Below, piece after piece: positions 11,628 through 20,339 of a DNA stretch of 64,000 nucleotides. The translations under genes were made by a program, and so were the position numbers. The notes beneath the pieces are model-generated. The model had not been told where the DNA came from and did not search any database. It saw nothing but the letters and a program-made list of their open reading frames with translations. The DNA lies in NCBI GenBank assembly GCA_963669155.1, contig OZ022589.1:18839287-18903286 (forward strand), in the 5' to 3' direction. Position 1 is the stretch's first letter. Each line of letters starts with the position of its first letter. The DNA comes from Arbacia lixula. Its lineage: Eukaryota > Echinodermata > Echinoidea > Arbacioida > Arbaciidae.

Positions 11628-12085
11628 AAATGTAGACAAAGGCCAAGCAAGACCAAAGAAGAATTTGAAGTAAGATTGATATCTGACGATCTAAAGAAAT
11701 AGAACATAACATCAATGGCCCGAATTCACAAATAATGCATTGTCCACAGTTTATTCATAACACATATCATGAAGCAGCAGGGTGCTACCAACAGAAAGGA
11801 TTATAAATCTTCAGACAATCGTATAAAAAGGAATAGATAAATAAATTTACCCGAAATGTAAATGGTAGCTGGTATTAGACTGCAGATCAATCCGATGGTT
11901 TTGTAATTGGACTCGTATCTGACCACCATCTCAGCAATGAGCACTCCGAATGCCTTCATCACGCCAGTTTCCAGCAGAACAATGATAAAACGTGCCAGCA
12001 ATAAGACGAAACCATGGAAACGGTGCCACCTATTCCTAGAGGAGATACCCTCCCGTCCACTGAGCCTGCTTCCCGGTTCAGCCAT
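1941..12085 (-). CDS. Monocarboxylate transporter-like (SLC16/MCT) protein, spliced from four exons
   Basis: The whole coding gene is join(12085-11851, 5813-5673, 4183-3038, 2065-1941) on the minus strand, 1647 nt, 548 residues plus stop. All three introns are GT-AG and phase 1, and reading stays open across every junction. The protein has the MCT layout: six helices (about residues 24-200), a hydrophilic loop of about 147 residues (201-347), and six more (about 360-535). MCT features seen are KAFGV after helix 1 (44-48), the helix 8 segment with R413 and D420 where the family has its Arg/Asp pair, and a YDVTGSY motif before helix 12. Family members carry monocarboxylates or related small solutes across membranes, usually with protons; the substrate here cannot be told. 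The usual DGGWGW-type motif at helix 1 is absent (HRFHGF instead) and the C-terminal tail is very short. Assembly is from sequence; family assignment is strong, orthology is not determined. Confidence 0.9.
2945..3028. repeat. (ATT)n microsatellite with GT/CATT variants, MCT intron 3
   Basis: About 84 bp of imperfect ATT/TCATT repeats lie only about 10 bp inside the donor of the large MCT exon. It is transcribed on the minus strand as AAT/AATG repeats within intron 3. Confidence 0.95.
3038..4183 (-). CDS. MCT-like gene, exon 3 (helices 4-11 and central loop)
   Basis: The large exon of 1146 bp encodes residues 126-508. The acceptor is CTTGTAG before GTTTCAGC; the donor is TCAG before GTATGTG. 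Joining to exon 2 restores GGFSMSMTG in helix 4. Helices 4-6 span about 127-200; the loop 201-347 is rich in R, E, D, N and S and is poorly conserved in the family. Helices 7-11 span about 360-505, with IGRC (R413) and AVDKLG (D420) in the helix 8-9 region. Open reading continues past the donor into an ATT microsatellite, giving isoleucine-rich nonsense, so the donor rather than the next in-frame stop marks the exon end. Having one large exon for most of the second half of the fold is common in animal MCT genes. Confidence 0.9.
4967..5534. mobile_element. 568-bp foldback transposon with TA target duplication, MCT intron 2
   Basis: The element is almost one long inverted repeat: the first ~270 bp reappear in reverse complement in the last ~270 bp, meeting at an AT-rich centre near 5235-5266. 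The ends read CACGGTGTCTCTAAAA and, inverted, CAGGGTCTCTCTAAAA, each flanked by TA (4965-4966 and 5535-5536). A TA duplication suggests mobilisation by a Tc1/mariner-type transposase; no coding sequence is present, so it is non-autonomous. Arms differ by scattered substitutions and small indels, so it is not brand new. It lies within a transcribed intron. Confidence 0.9.
5673..5813 (-). CDS. MCT-like gene, exon 2 (helix 3 to start of helix 4)
   Basis: This 141-bp exon encodes residues 79-126. The acceptor is a T-rich tract ending TTTCAG, the donor is ATAG followed by GTCAGT; both edges are phase 1. It supplies the end of helix 2 (APLVKLL), a positively charged short loop (RFNTR), the glycine-rich helix 3 (GGLGAGG) and the beginning of helix 4. 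Joining it to the exon at 11851 gives an uninterrupted ATIYISAPLVK reading, as expected of MCTs, which have a small residue and proline here. Intron 1 (11850-5814) is 6037 bp and intron 2 (5672-4184) is 1489 bp. Confidence 0.88.
5951..6255. repeat. Two tandem 158-bp units ending in poly-C, MCT intron 1
   Basis: Unit 1 (5951-6108) and unit 2 (from 6109) share blocks such as TTCAGTTTAAATGGG (with TTTAGATTC variant), CTGCGAGATGTTATCAA and GATTAATTTCACATTAA. Each ends in a C run (C19 at 6082-6100; interrupted C run at about 6236-6254). Short open frames here are by-products. Confidence 0.88.
7717..7790. repeat. Poly-C followed by A-rich (AATA)n
   Basis: About 16 C are followed by A9 and then roughly 12 AATA units. 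The abrupt C-to-A switch could be a microsatellite compound or the A-rich tail of an old retroposon on the plus strand, but no retroposon body is recognisable upstream. Confidence 0.9.
8802..8857. repeat. (GT)n microsatellite
   Basis: A nearly pure GT run interrupted once by GGTG near 8822. Confidence 0.95.
11571..11624. repeat. (TA)n microsatellite
   Basis: About 50 bp of TA dinucleotides with a preceding imperfect ATATAT stretch, within MCT intron 1. Confidence 0.95.
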
Positions 12086-12127
12086 AGTATTCGTTAGATG
12101 TTGCGCTGAATGAAATTTACCCGCCCA
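11851..12127 (-). CDS. MCT-like gene, exon with start codon (helices 1-2)
   Basis: Coding part is 12085-11851, residues 1-78 plus one base. The ATG at 12085 has A at -3 and G at +4, a good context, and gives a short hydrophilic N-terminus as in MCTs. An in-frame ATG lies further up at 12256, but a likely acceptor (pyrimidine-rich, ending ACAG) places the exon edge at 12127, so that upstream ATG would be intronic; the 42 bases 12127-12086 would then be 5' UTR. Helix 1 (about 24-40) is followed by KAFGVLIAEM, matching the family's K-(S/A)-F-G-V-x-x-x-E pattern; helix 2 starts near residue 62. The donor is TCGG followed by GTAAAT. The untranslated first exon and promoter were not located. Confidence 0.85.
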
Positions 12128-12559
12128 CTGTAAAAATGTGTGGATGGAATGGATTTTTATTTTGTCACTCTCTTCACAGTTCAGTGACTTGAAATTGCAA
12201 ACTTCATACGTTGGAGCACATTTATCCCACATCCACCTGATATTTATTTTCCTCATTCATAACTTCTTCATCCCTGACATAAACAAACATTAACAATAAA
12301 CCGATTTAATTATCGCTGCATATTTTGTTTTTGTCACGGTGTATTGAATGAAATGCTTTCATAACAAGGTGGAATGTTTATGTACCATAACGTCTTCGAA
12401 GCGGATGGCGTACATTCGTTGGACACAGTGCTGTCATAACGTTGGCAATGCAAAAAGCAATCCCGCCCTCTTGTGGTATATTGCAGGCAGTTCCATGATT
12501 TTTCGATTCTGTACACAAATATATTTTCAGGAGCGTTAAAAGGAGACACGCCGGATAGA

Positions 12560-12626
12560 GGCGAGAGATAAATGCGGAGAGGGAAGGGAGGGAGAGGGGT
12601 GACAGAGAGGGAGAGAGAGAGAGAGG

Positions 12627-12668
<42 letters not shown>
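12560..12668. repeat. (GA)n purine tract upstream of the MCT gene
   Basis: GGGAGAGAG-type start grading into pure GA. With the next array it makes a purine-rich zone about 0.45-0.85 kb upstream of the first identified MCT exon. Confidence 0.95.
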
Positions 12669-12670
<2 letters not shown>

Positions 12671-12799
12671 ACGTGAAACAGAGAGAGAGGGGGAGAGAAA
12701 TTCTGGGGAGGGAGAATAAAACAAAACACAATAGTTAAAGTAACGCGTGTGCTTGTGTGTGCCGTTTAGATGTGTGAGATGTAGATACATATATATATA

Positions 12800-12894
12800 T
12801 AGGGAGAGAGAGAAAGAGAGAGAGAGAGAGAGGAAGGAGAAAAAGAAGAAGAAGAAGAAGAAGAAGAAGAAGAAGAAGAAGAAGAAGAAGAAGA

Positions 12895-12936
<42 letters not shown>

Positions 12937-12942
12937 CTAGAG
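12800..12942. repeat. (GA)n-(GAA)n-(GA)n compound purine array
   Basis: GA units at both ends flank about 20 GAA triplets (12841-12900). It is purine-only for more than 130 bases apart from single interruptions and close to mirror-symmetric. Confidence 0.95.
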
Positions 12943-12999
12943 AGAGATATATATTGTGGTGGTAGTGGGAGCGGGAGAGAGAAAAGGAGGGGGGTAGCT

Positions 13000-13575
13000 G
13001 CACACACCGCCTCTGGGATCAGGCCGGCTTGTATAGACAAGTTGATTTGATGAGCACGTGGCTTGTGACGAGCCCTGCAACCATGCATTCCTGGGCTCGC
13101 TCGCTCACAGACTCCCCCACCGTATGCATCTCATCTCCCGTCTTCTCCGCCACTACCCTCCACACTCACCCTCACTCACTCACACTCACTCTCTCCTCCG
13201 TTCCCCGTGCCCCCATTGGCGGAGCGTAAATGCCTGCATCAACCCGCTGCGACCAGCAACGTCTGGAATTTTTATCGACAGATAAGGCTGCCCTTCTCGC
13301 TCGTCTGCCGCATTGTCGTGTGTGCAACCCACGACTCACGCGAGCCGCTGGAGCCATTCGAACCGCATAGTGTAACTGCTGCTGCTGCGAATTCCACATC
13401 TTACTCTGATTTCGGATTGCAGGCCTTGTCATCTGTTCTCGCATCACTACACGTGTCTCGTGTGATTGCCCTCGGAGTTGGCTGCTTTAGACAAGCCTCT
13501 GCGATTTGTCCACCCCGCTCAGACTGGGCTGTTGGTGTTGTGGGACTAGTCCAGTGCACGTGTTTGGAGGTAAGC
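13000..13575 (+). other. CpG-richer unique island; possible untranslated exon or promoter
   Basis: Between two repeat-rich zones lies unique sequence with many CG and GC-rich words. A consensus-like donor, TTTGGAG followed by GTAAGCC, sits at 13570 on the plus strand. An open frame of 143 codons (13207-13638) crosses this donor and encodes nothing I recognise. It could be a 5' exon of a plus-strand gene, the shared promoter of the minus-strand MCT gene, or neither. There is no direct evidence of transcription. Confidence 0.25.
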
Positions 13576-14607
13576 CTGTATGCATTTAATCATAGATGTG
13601 CACTGGCGTTTCTTTGTGAATTAATACAAGTTTCCTAAGCGTACGTAGACCACAAATGTTAATCCCGACCTGTATTTGTTTTGATTTATTGCCTTGTGGT
13701 GCTTGACCATTCTTGGCATCAACAGTGTATTGATAAGAAAGTACAAGAATGATCTGGACATTTTCCATCTTCTATTGTTATTTCATTATTTTCTTCTTCA
13801 AATTTTGAGTATGACAATTCCGATTGATTCCTTCATCTGGTTTACTATCATGACCATTATTATTCTACGTAACCGGTGTTCGAAATGCATCACATGCCGG
13901 TCTAGTGTGAGGAAATATTACTTTCATAATATTATTGTTGAGCGTACTATGCAACCCATTCAAGTTTGGATTCCTAATGACAAATACCACACTTCTTGGT
14001 TACATTGGCAGTCTTTTTTTTAGCGATATCTTACGTAAGCTCGTAATGCAACTCTATTACAATCAACACCAAATAAAGCTGCGAGTTTTTCCCGCGCATT
14101 TGAAACGTCATTATTTCATGTGAAACATGCATCTTAAGTACAAGGAGAAATAGAGGAAATGGGAGTAGAAGGATGATGAATGTGATAAGGGTGGTACGCG
14201 AGCGGTTTTATAACCAATCATCAAAATCCAGCCGTTGTGGTATGATTCAGAGCCAGTGAACCCAGGGGTATACGCCACACCATGTGCCACTCACGTGCGA
14301 AAACAAGCTGGGTAAGCAAGGACACACCATTGCCCGCCAATAATGTCTGCAAAGAAGCCAATGCTGCCGAAATGATGCCATGTTCAACTGTCATAACTCG
14401 TTCCATTCAACATGTTCAACTTCGTCTCTCGCCCAACGGTCTCGAGTTCTAATTATGGTCTGACTTGCCCGTTTTTGTCATTCGGCAGCACAATTTGCCC
14501 CATTTCCGTTTCGGATCTAGAAGAGAAATATAATATCGATTCAGATGAGAAAACGTTTCTCGTGCTTGATGTTACATGGAGAAGACCGGGAAGATTATGG
14601 AAGAGAG

Positions 14608-14617
14608 AGAGAGAAGA

Positions 14618-14650
<33 letters not shown>

Positions 14651-14696
14651 AAGAGAGAAAGATAGAATAAGTGAGAGAGAGATAGAGAGAGAGAGA

Positions 14697-14736
<40 letters not shown>

Positions 14737-14777
14737 TAGACTGAGGGAGAGAGCGAGCGAGAGAGAGAGAGAGAGAT
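14608..14777. repeat. (GA)n purine tract with AGAGA/GACAGA variants
   Basis: About 170 bp of GA repeats with scattered AAG, TA and GAC interruptions. Long SL-rich or ER-rich open frames over it are artefacts. Confidence 0.95.
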
Positions 14778-14789
14778 ACATGTAGCAAG

Positions 14790-17700
14790 AAAGAGAAGGC
14801 GGCTGGTAATGATGATAGGGGAAGAGATAAAGGAGAAAGTCTGGTATAGAGAAATGTTTCGGGTAGTTCTGTACATATACACTACAAAGTTGTTGTGATT
14901 TGATCATAACAATCGAATAAAGATATATATATTTTTCAATCACGTACACGGTACATGGATTACGGTACCGTGTGTGCAAAGAGTCACTTTGCATTAGCTG
15001 ACTTCTATACGCAAGTGGCAGGCAACAGCTAAACGCTTTAACTATTCATTAGCTTTAGTTGAGGCATGTTGCACCATTGATACACGCAACCCCATAGATC
15101 AGGACTTTGGCAGAGGAAAACTTGAAGGAACGCAGTGTGGATTGTTCATAATTTATCATAAATCCTATGCTGATGTAATCCCTATGATCGGTTAGCAGGA
15201 TTTGTGTAGGAATTCGTAAAGAGTAAGACTAAACATAATAAACACATCTAAACAGTCAAGCCGCTGTAAGTGTTTATGCTAGAGTGTAAACATCAAAATG
15301 CAGAAAGGCATACAGGTACAATGTGCCGAAAATCAATTCACCATTTAAGTGACAGAAGCAATGGCTATCAATACGATTTTTATGTATTACTTGTGAATAC
15401 ATAGACATGTTGAACGCAAGTAGTTAACGTTTGTATTTGAAACCATTTTTTTTTTCAGTGTCTTCCAATTGTCGGTATCTCTTCGCAAATTCCCATTCAT
15501 TTTAATTTGTAACAATATAAGAGAAACAATATAATATCGCGATTCGTAACAAATTAAGAAAAAAGTATAATTATAGCGTATCTACTAGAGAATTGCACCT
15601 GTGCATGTGTTAACGTGATTGGACTTGTTACATCCCTTCTGCACATATCTCACCATAATTAAAGAAGAACGTTCCTCTAACATTATTTTAACATATGGCT
15701 AATTATTGTTACCTACTATCAATGGTAACTACCATGGCAGCAAGTGCCATAATGAGAGCTCACTGGTAGTTACCATTGTATTTACCATTGATGGTAAGTT
15801 ACAATAATTGAAAACATATGGCCCTACAGTGGTTTATGAAACATTTGCCAAAATATCATTTGTCAACAGAAAACACTACAGTAAGTGTAAGGTAACCCCA
15901 CACCCCTCCCCCACCCCACCCCTCCTTGCCCGGCCCCAAGTAGATTTAACGCAACCCCGTTAACCTCTAAATTTCTTGCTCTCCCATATACGTCTAAGTG
16001 TATCTCAATTCATGTGCTTCGTCCCTCCCTTCACTACCTTCTCTCCCCAGTATATCGCATGTATGTATTAACATGATGTAAAAGGCTTGATCATGGTATA
16101 CCAGTTGAAAGGCAGACATATGAACATATAGTGGATTTCCTGATTAACCTCAAGATCAAAATATCGGGAACAAGTGCAATAGACAACCGTCCAGGAATTC
16201 TTTCCACTCGCCTTGCACCGCCATTGCTTTTTTTTAATATAAATGAATAAGATGCTTCGTGGTTTAGTTGCATTACCTAACACAAAAGTGTGTACGTCTA
16301 GAGGATCTCTTTCAAAACATGACTGTTTCTTGCTGCTACGTGATATTTCGGTTCTGCCGTCTTAGACCGTGTAGACTATCAATGCTTTCGTCACCTTTGC
16401 CATTTTGGTTGTCTTGCTTTTCGAGGCAACAGAAAGTTATAAAGGAGATATGGATGATCTTTTAGTGGCTACGTTAAGTTTTAATATTGCGTCCAAACTC
16501 AATCATTTATATGAAAAACGAACATGCAATTTCATGAAAATGTTTGTTATAGTAGCCAGTTGCAGACATATCTGTTTATGTCATTGGTTGATTAAAGCTA
16601 TTTTTCTCTCCCACTCAAAATTTTCTTTGTTGAAAACTGTGGTCGGCTTCCATTCTGAAACCGCAGAGCAATAGTCCACGAAGTTTAGAGACGGCTAGAA
16701 CGCGATGAACCAAATTGTCGGAGATGTATGAAATGTAGCATGTGCCATTAATCAAGCAGAGACATTGATTGAATATGGGTGATAGATGTTTGCTCGCGTC
16801 AGACGTTCATAACCGGCCCTTCTAAAACGAAAATGCGAGGCCCGTGCATTAACGTGCCTTCCAGTAAGTGCTCCTAAATCTGCCCCGTATACTTGTGATA
16901 TTTCATTTATCATATACTCGAATGGCGACGGTCTTATATTATCTCTAATAGTCTGTATACATTTAACTATCCTAACTTCGAAGTGGGTGGAGTACGTTGT
17001 CTCGAACGTAGAAACCTTTTTTTTTTTCAACATCAGATCGTTGCTGAACCGTCAACGACTTGCCGATTGTGCCATGTGTACATATACCGATGTATGGTTG
17101 TGTTCTTGTTTATAATCGGGCCATTTCTATGAAGATTGTCTTTCGCCGTGTATCTCACAAGATGTCGTGAATTTGCTGTGAGATATAAGTTGTCACAATG
17201 GTTTGAGTGGCAAAAAACATGATCGTTCCCTAGATCCCTTCTTGCACCAAGCGAGCGCAAAGAGGTGGCGGTGCGTGCTTTACTCGTCCTCGGTATTGGC
17301 GGGATAAAGTGAAAGGTGACGCATAAACAATGTTTCAGTCTGCGAATGTGAGAGCGAGGAAATAATTGAAAATCAGGAAGGAGGTGTAAAGGAGGGAGAT
17401 GATCATGACAGATAGATCAGGGATACCTAATGACTAGGCACCTCCGGGAATGTCATGAAGGTGTGAATTATATATTTAGAGATCTCGTCTCCTAACCGGA
17501 CGATGACTGTTCTGGGAATCGTGTTGGGATTAAGCCAGACTTGTGATAACAGGTAGAAATCAGTCAATCGGCAGCGCTCGCTCGTTCTATAGAAATCGTG
17601 AGCGTTTTATTTTTCGTCTCGCGAAATCTCACGCGCAGATTTTGCTGCACCTAGATTATGAAGGAATTCGACATGCTCGCGAGATCTGTTGCTGGTGTCT

Positions 17701-17844
17701 TCTGTAAGCATACTGATCAGGAATTTTTTAGGCAGGGATTGAGATTATATGATTTTTAATAAATGTTTTCATTTTTTTCCGAAATCCGCAAAGGAGTTTT
17801 TATGTCATGTGCTTTCAAAAACAGGCCTCAATTTTTTTTTGAAA
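14790..17844. other. Unique AT-rich DNA, no gene seen
   Basis: Apart from the foldback at 15692-15828 and a C-rich patch at 15896-15925 I see no coding exon, RNA gene or long repeat here. The short open frames are not domain-like. Confidence 0.5.
15692..15828. mobile_element. Foldback MITE, divergent member of the TTACCAT...ATGGTAA family
   Basis: Two inverted arms of about 55 bp, beginning CATATGGCTAATTATTGTTAC and its imperfect reverse complement, carry TACCATTGATGGTAA-type palindromes like those of the copies at 30.2, 33.9, 61.7 and 62.1 kb. The ends differ from those copies (no GGGCCC end), so it is a related subfamily or a partial copy. Confidence 0.7.
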
Positions 17845-18242
17845 TATGTAAGCTCTCAGACCTTGCTGGATCCTGACCCTTCTATGGGTTGTACGGCAAC
17901 GACAGTTACGGCTCTAAAAAGCCAATACTTCAGCGGAGATTTTGATTCCAATATTGTTTGGGCTCAAAAATAAAACATTTTTGCTATTCGTCTTCAAAGT
18001 GACGCGAGATTTCAGAAATCGTACGGACTTCGCAACCGATATAAATGTAAGCTCTCAGACTTTGCTGGATCCTGACCCTTCTACAAATTGGACGGCAACA
18101 CCAGTTACAGCTTTGGAAAGCCAGTACTCTAGCGGAGAATTTGATTCCAGTTTTGTTTGGGCTCGAAAATAACACATTTGTGCAATTCGTCTTCAAAGTG
18201 ACGCGAATTTTCAGAAATCATACGGACTTCGCAAACGATATT
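17845..18242 (+). repeat. Two tandem 199-bp units
   Basis: Unit 1 (17845-18043) and unit 2 (18044-18242) both start ATGTAAGCTCTCAGAC and continue with TGCTGGATCCTGACCCTTCTA, then similar sequence to CGGACTTCGCAA. They differ by roughly 15-20% by eye. The GGATCCTGACCCTTCTA block also occurs in both arms of the palindrome next door, so the units belong to the same element family. Confidence 0.9.
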
Positions 18243-18250
18243 CGTCCGCA

Positions 18251-19234
18251 GGCAGCAGAAAACACGGGATTTTATTTTCAGCGAGGTAGTCGTGACCTTC
18301 ATTTGTCCTCTAGAACCGCGGAAAACGTCTCCTTTTCAAACTGCGATATCTTCATGAATATACCATATTTTCGTACGCTTTCTTTTGCAACTGTATGTTG
18401 GAGGTCGAAATTTACCAACTATGAAGAATCATTTCATTAAAATAGGCAGAAAAATATTGTAAATTCGAGATAAATATGTGGTTCTAATTAAATAAAGAAA
18501 AATTAATATAAACTCTATATTTCAATGTCAATCGCTTTTAAGCCCCTAACATTTAGAGGTCATCGGAAGCGGAATGTATTGTACTTTATGAAGGTACCAT
18601 TATTTTTCAACCTCCCCCCATAGAAGGGTCAGGATCCAGCAAAATATCAACCATGTTCAAATCCAAAATGAGTGAGATATGACGAAGTTGTGAGCGATCA
18701 TAATCAGCCAATCATAGTCCGCGACACTTGAATCGCCGGTAGTATTTCGTTATTATCGTGGACTATGATTGGCTGGGTAGGATCGTTCACAACTTCGTCA
18801 TATCTCGCTCATTTTGGATTTGAACATGGTTGATGTTTTGCTGGATCCTGACCCTTCTATGGGGGGAGGTTGAAAAATAATGGTATCTCCATAAAGTACA
18901 ATAAATTCCGCTTCAGATGACCTCTAAATATTAGGGGCTCAAAAGCGATTGACATTAAAATATAGAGTTTATTTTATTTTTTTTTATTTTCATTAGAACC
19001 ACATATTTATCACGAATTTACAATATTTTTCTGCCTATTTTAATGAAATGTTTTTTCATAGTTGGTAAATTTCGACCTCCAACATACAGTTACAAAAGAA
19101 AGTGTACGAAAATATGGTATATTTATGAAGAAATCGCAGTTTGAAAAGGAAAGGTTTTCCCCGGTTCTAGAGGTGAAGTGAAGGTCACGACTACCTCGCT
19201 GAAAATAAAATAAGCGTATTTTCCGGTGCCTGCC
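18251..19234. mobile_element. Near-1-kb palindromic (foldback) element
   Basis: Left arm 18251-18720 and right arm 18760-19234 are reverse complements of each other, separated by 39 bp (18721-18759). Outer ends are GGCAGCAGAAAACACG and, inverted, GGCACCGGAAAATACG; the inner ends flank GGACTATGATTGGCT. Arms are about 90% alike by eye. No transposase is encoded. The matching 57-codon open stretches in the two arms follow from arm similarity. It abuts the tandem 199-bp units and shares a block with them, so the whole 17845-19234 region may be one composite mobile element. Confidence 0.9.
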
Positions 19235-19236
19235 AT

Positions 19237-20120
19237 TTGGCTGAAATAGAGGTACTTTAATTGAAAGATAGGCAATTTGTTGAAGCAAACGATAATATAT
19301 TGGTGGGTTATTTAAATATGTTTTCAGGCGATATCCAACTTTGCGATATTCGTATTTATACACGCGTGGATGTATGAGGCATGCAAGGCTGAAATAATGG
19401 GCATCTTGTTGCATTATCATTCAGAGTTTCTTCTTGTCTTCGCCTGAGGAACGCGTAACACAGTCATACGCATGCGTCGTTGCACCGCCTGGTTCACATT
19501 ATTTATATCACACAGTATGTTATATTGACATGATGATCTACTAACTTTCGACTATCTATGTGAGGTAAAGTGAAAATATGCTTACGGTGCCGAGTGGGGC
19601 TGCTCGTTGAATCAAATATATATAAATGTTGAATGAAGCAAGTGAAAACAATTTATATCATAGCTTACACAAAAATAGAGCTGTTGATGGCTGGTCATAC
19701 CGGTGGTCTTTTTTAATCACATTGGCTCGTTGACTCTTAGCATACTTGAGAGTAGCCGTATTTAATGGCATCATTTGAATTTGAATTGTTCACTTTTCAC
19801 AAACTTGTTTGTATGTTGTTCTTGAGGGTTGTGTAATGTTTTAAGGCAGTGACTTTTCGACTGCAAAAGAGACACACTACGACTCACTACACACTGGCAT
19901 ACGGGATATTAACATTTGGAGGGTAGTAAGTGAACGAATCATTGAAAAGAGAGGATTGCAAATGAAGACTTCATTTGGGAAGGGGGGGGGAGAGCGAGGA
20001 TGTGGGAGGGGAAAATTGGGTGACTAATGGAAGGATGGGCTGAGCATGATGAGTGAATTTAGAAGCAGAAAGAAAGAAGAACAAGACAAGGAGTCAAGAA
20101 CATATATAGCAATGGAAAAT
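19237..20120. other. Unique DNA, no gene seen
   Basis: AT-rich unique sequence turning G-rich near 19980-20040 before the GA array. I see no exon or repeat copy. Confidence 0.5.
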
Positions 20121-20124
20121 GTGA

Positions 20125-20300
20125 ATGAATGAGAGAGATAGAGGGACAGAAAGAGAGACAGACAGAGGGGGTGGGAGAGAGATAGGGAGAGGGAGAGAGA
20201 GAGGGGGGGAGGCAGAGAGAGGGAGAGAGGGGGGGGGGAAATGATAGAGAAAGAGAGAGAAAAAAAAGAGAGAGGGGGAGAGATAGAGAAAGAGAAAGAA

Positions 20301-20336
<36 letters not shown>
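20125..20336. repeat. Long degenerate (GA)n purine tract
   Basis: More than 200 bp of purine-rich GA, GGGA and AAAGA repeats; on the minus strand this gives a spurious serine-leucine ORF. Confidence 0.95.
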
Positions 20337-20339
20337 TGA

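Larger units (their letters stand above)
6256..11850. other. Rest of MCT intron 1: no further exon seen
   Basis: This is intronic on the minus strand. It holds microsatellites at 7717-7790, 8802-8857 and 11571-11624, GAT/GTGAT-rich stretches at 9570-9690 and 10790-10890, and a G17 run at 8946-8962. Overlapping open frames on both strands at 10149-10706 encode no domain I recognise; the CpG content there is somewhat higher than around it. Confidence 0.6.

Noticed and set aside
12086-12256. Upstream in-frame ATG at 12256 as the transporter start
   Set aside because: A likely splice acceptor lies between it and the ATG at 12085, its context is weaker, and the extra 57 residues do not resemble an MCT N-terminus.
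13207-13638. 143-codon plus-strand frame as a gene
   Set aside because: No recognisable domain, runs through a strong donor, and composition follows GC-rich local DNA. Kept only as a possible untranslated exon or promoter island.
18251-19234. Matching short open frames in the two palindrome arms (FYFQRGSRDLH...) as a real protein
   Set aside because: The arms are near-identical, so their frames match for that reason alone; there is no start or domain and each is under 60 codons.
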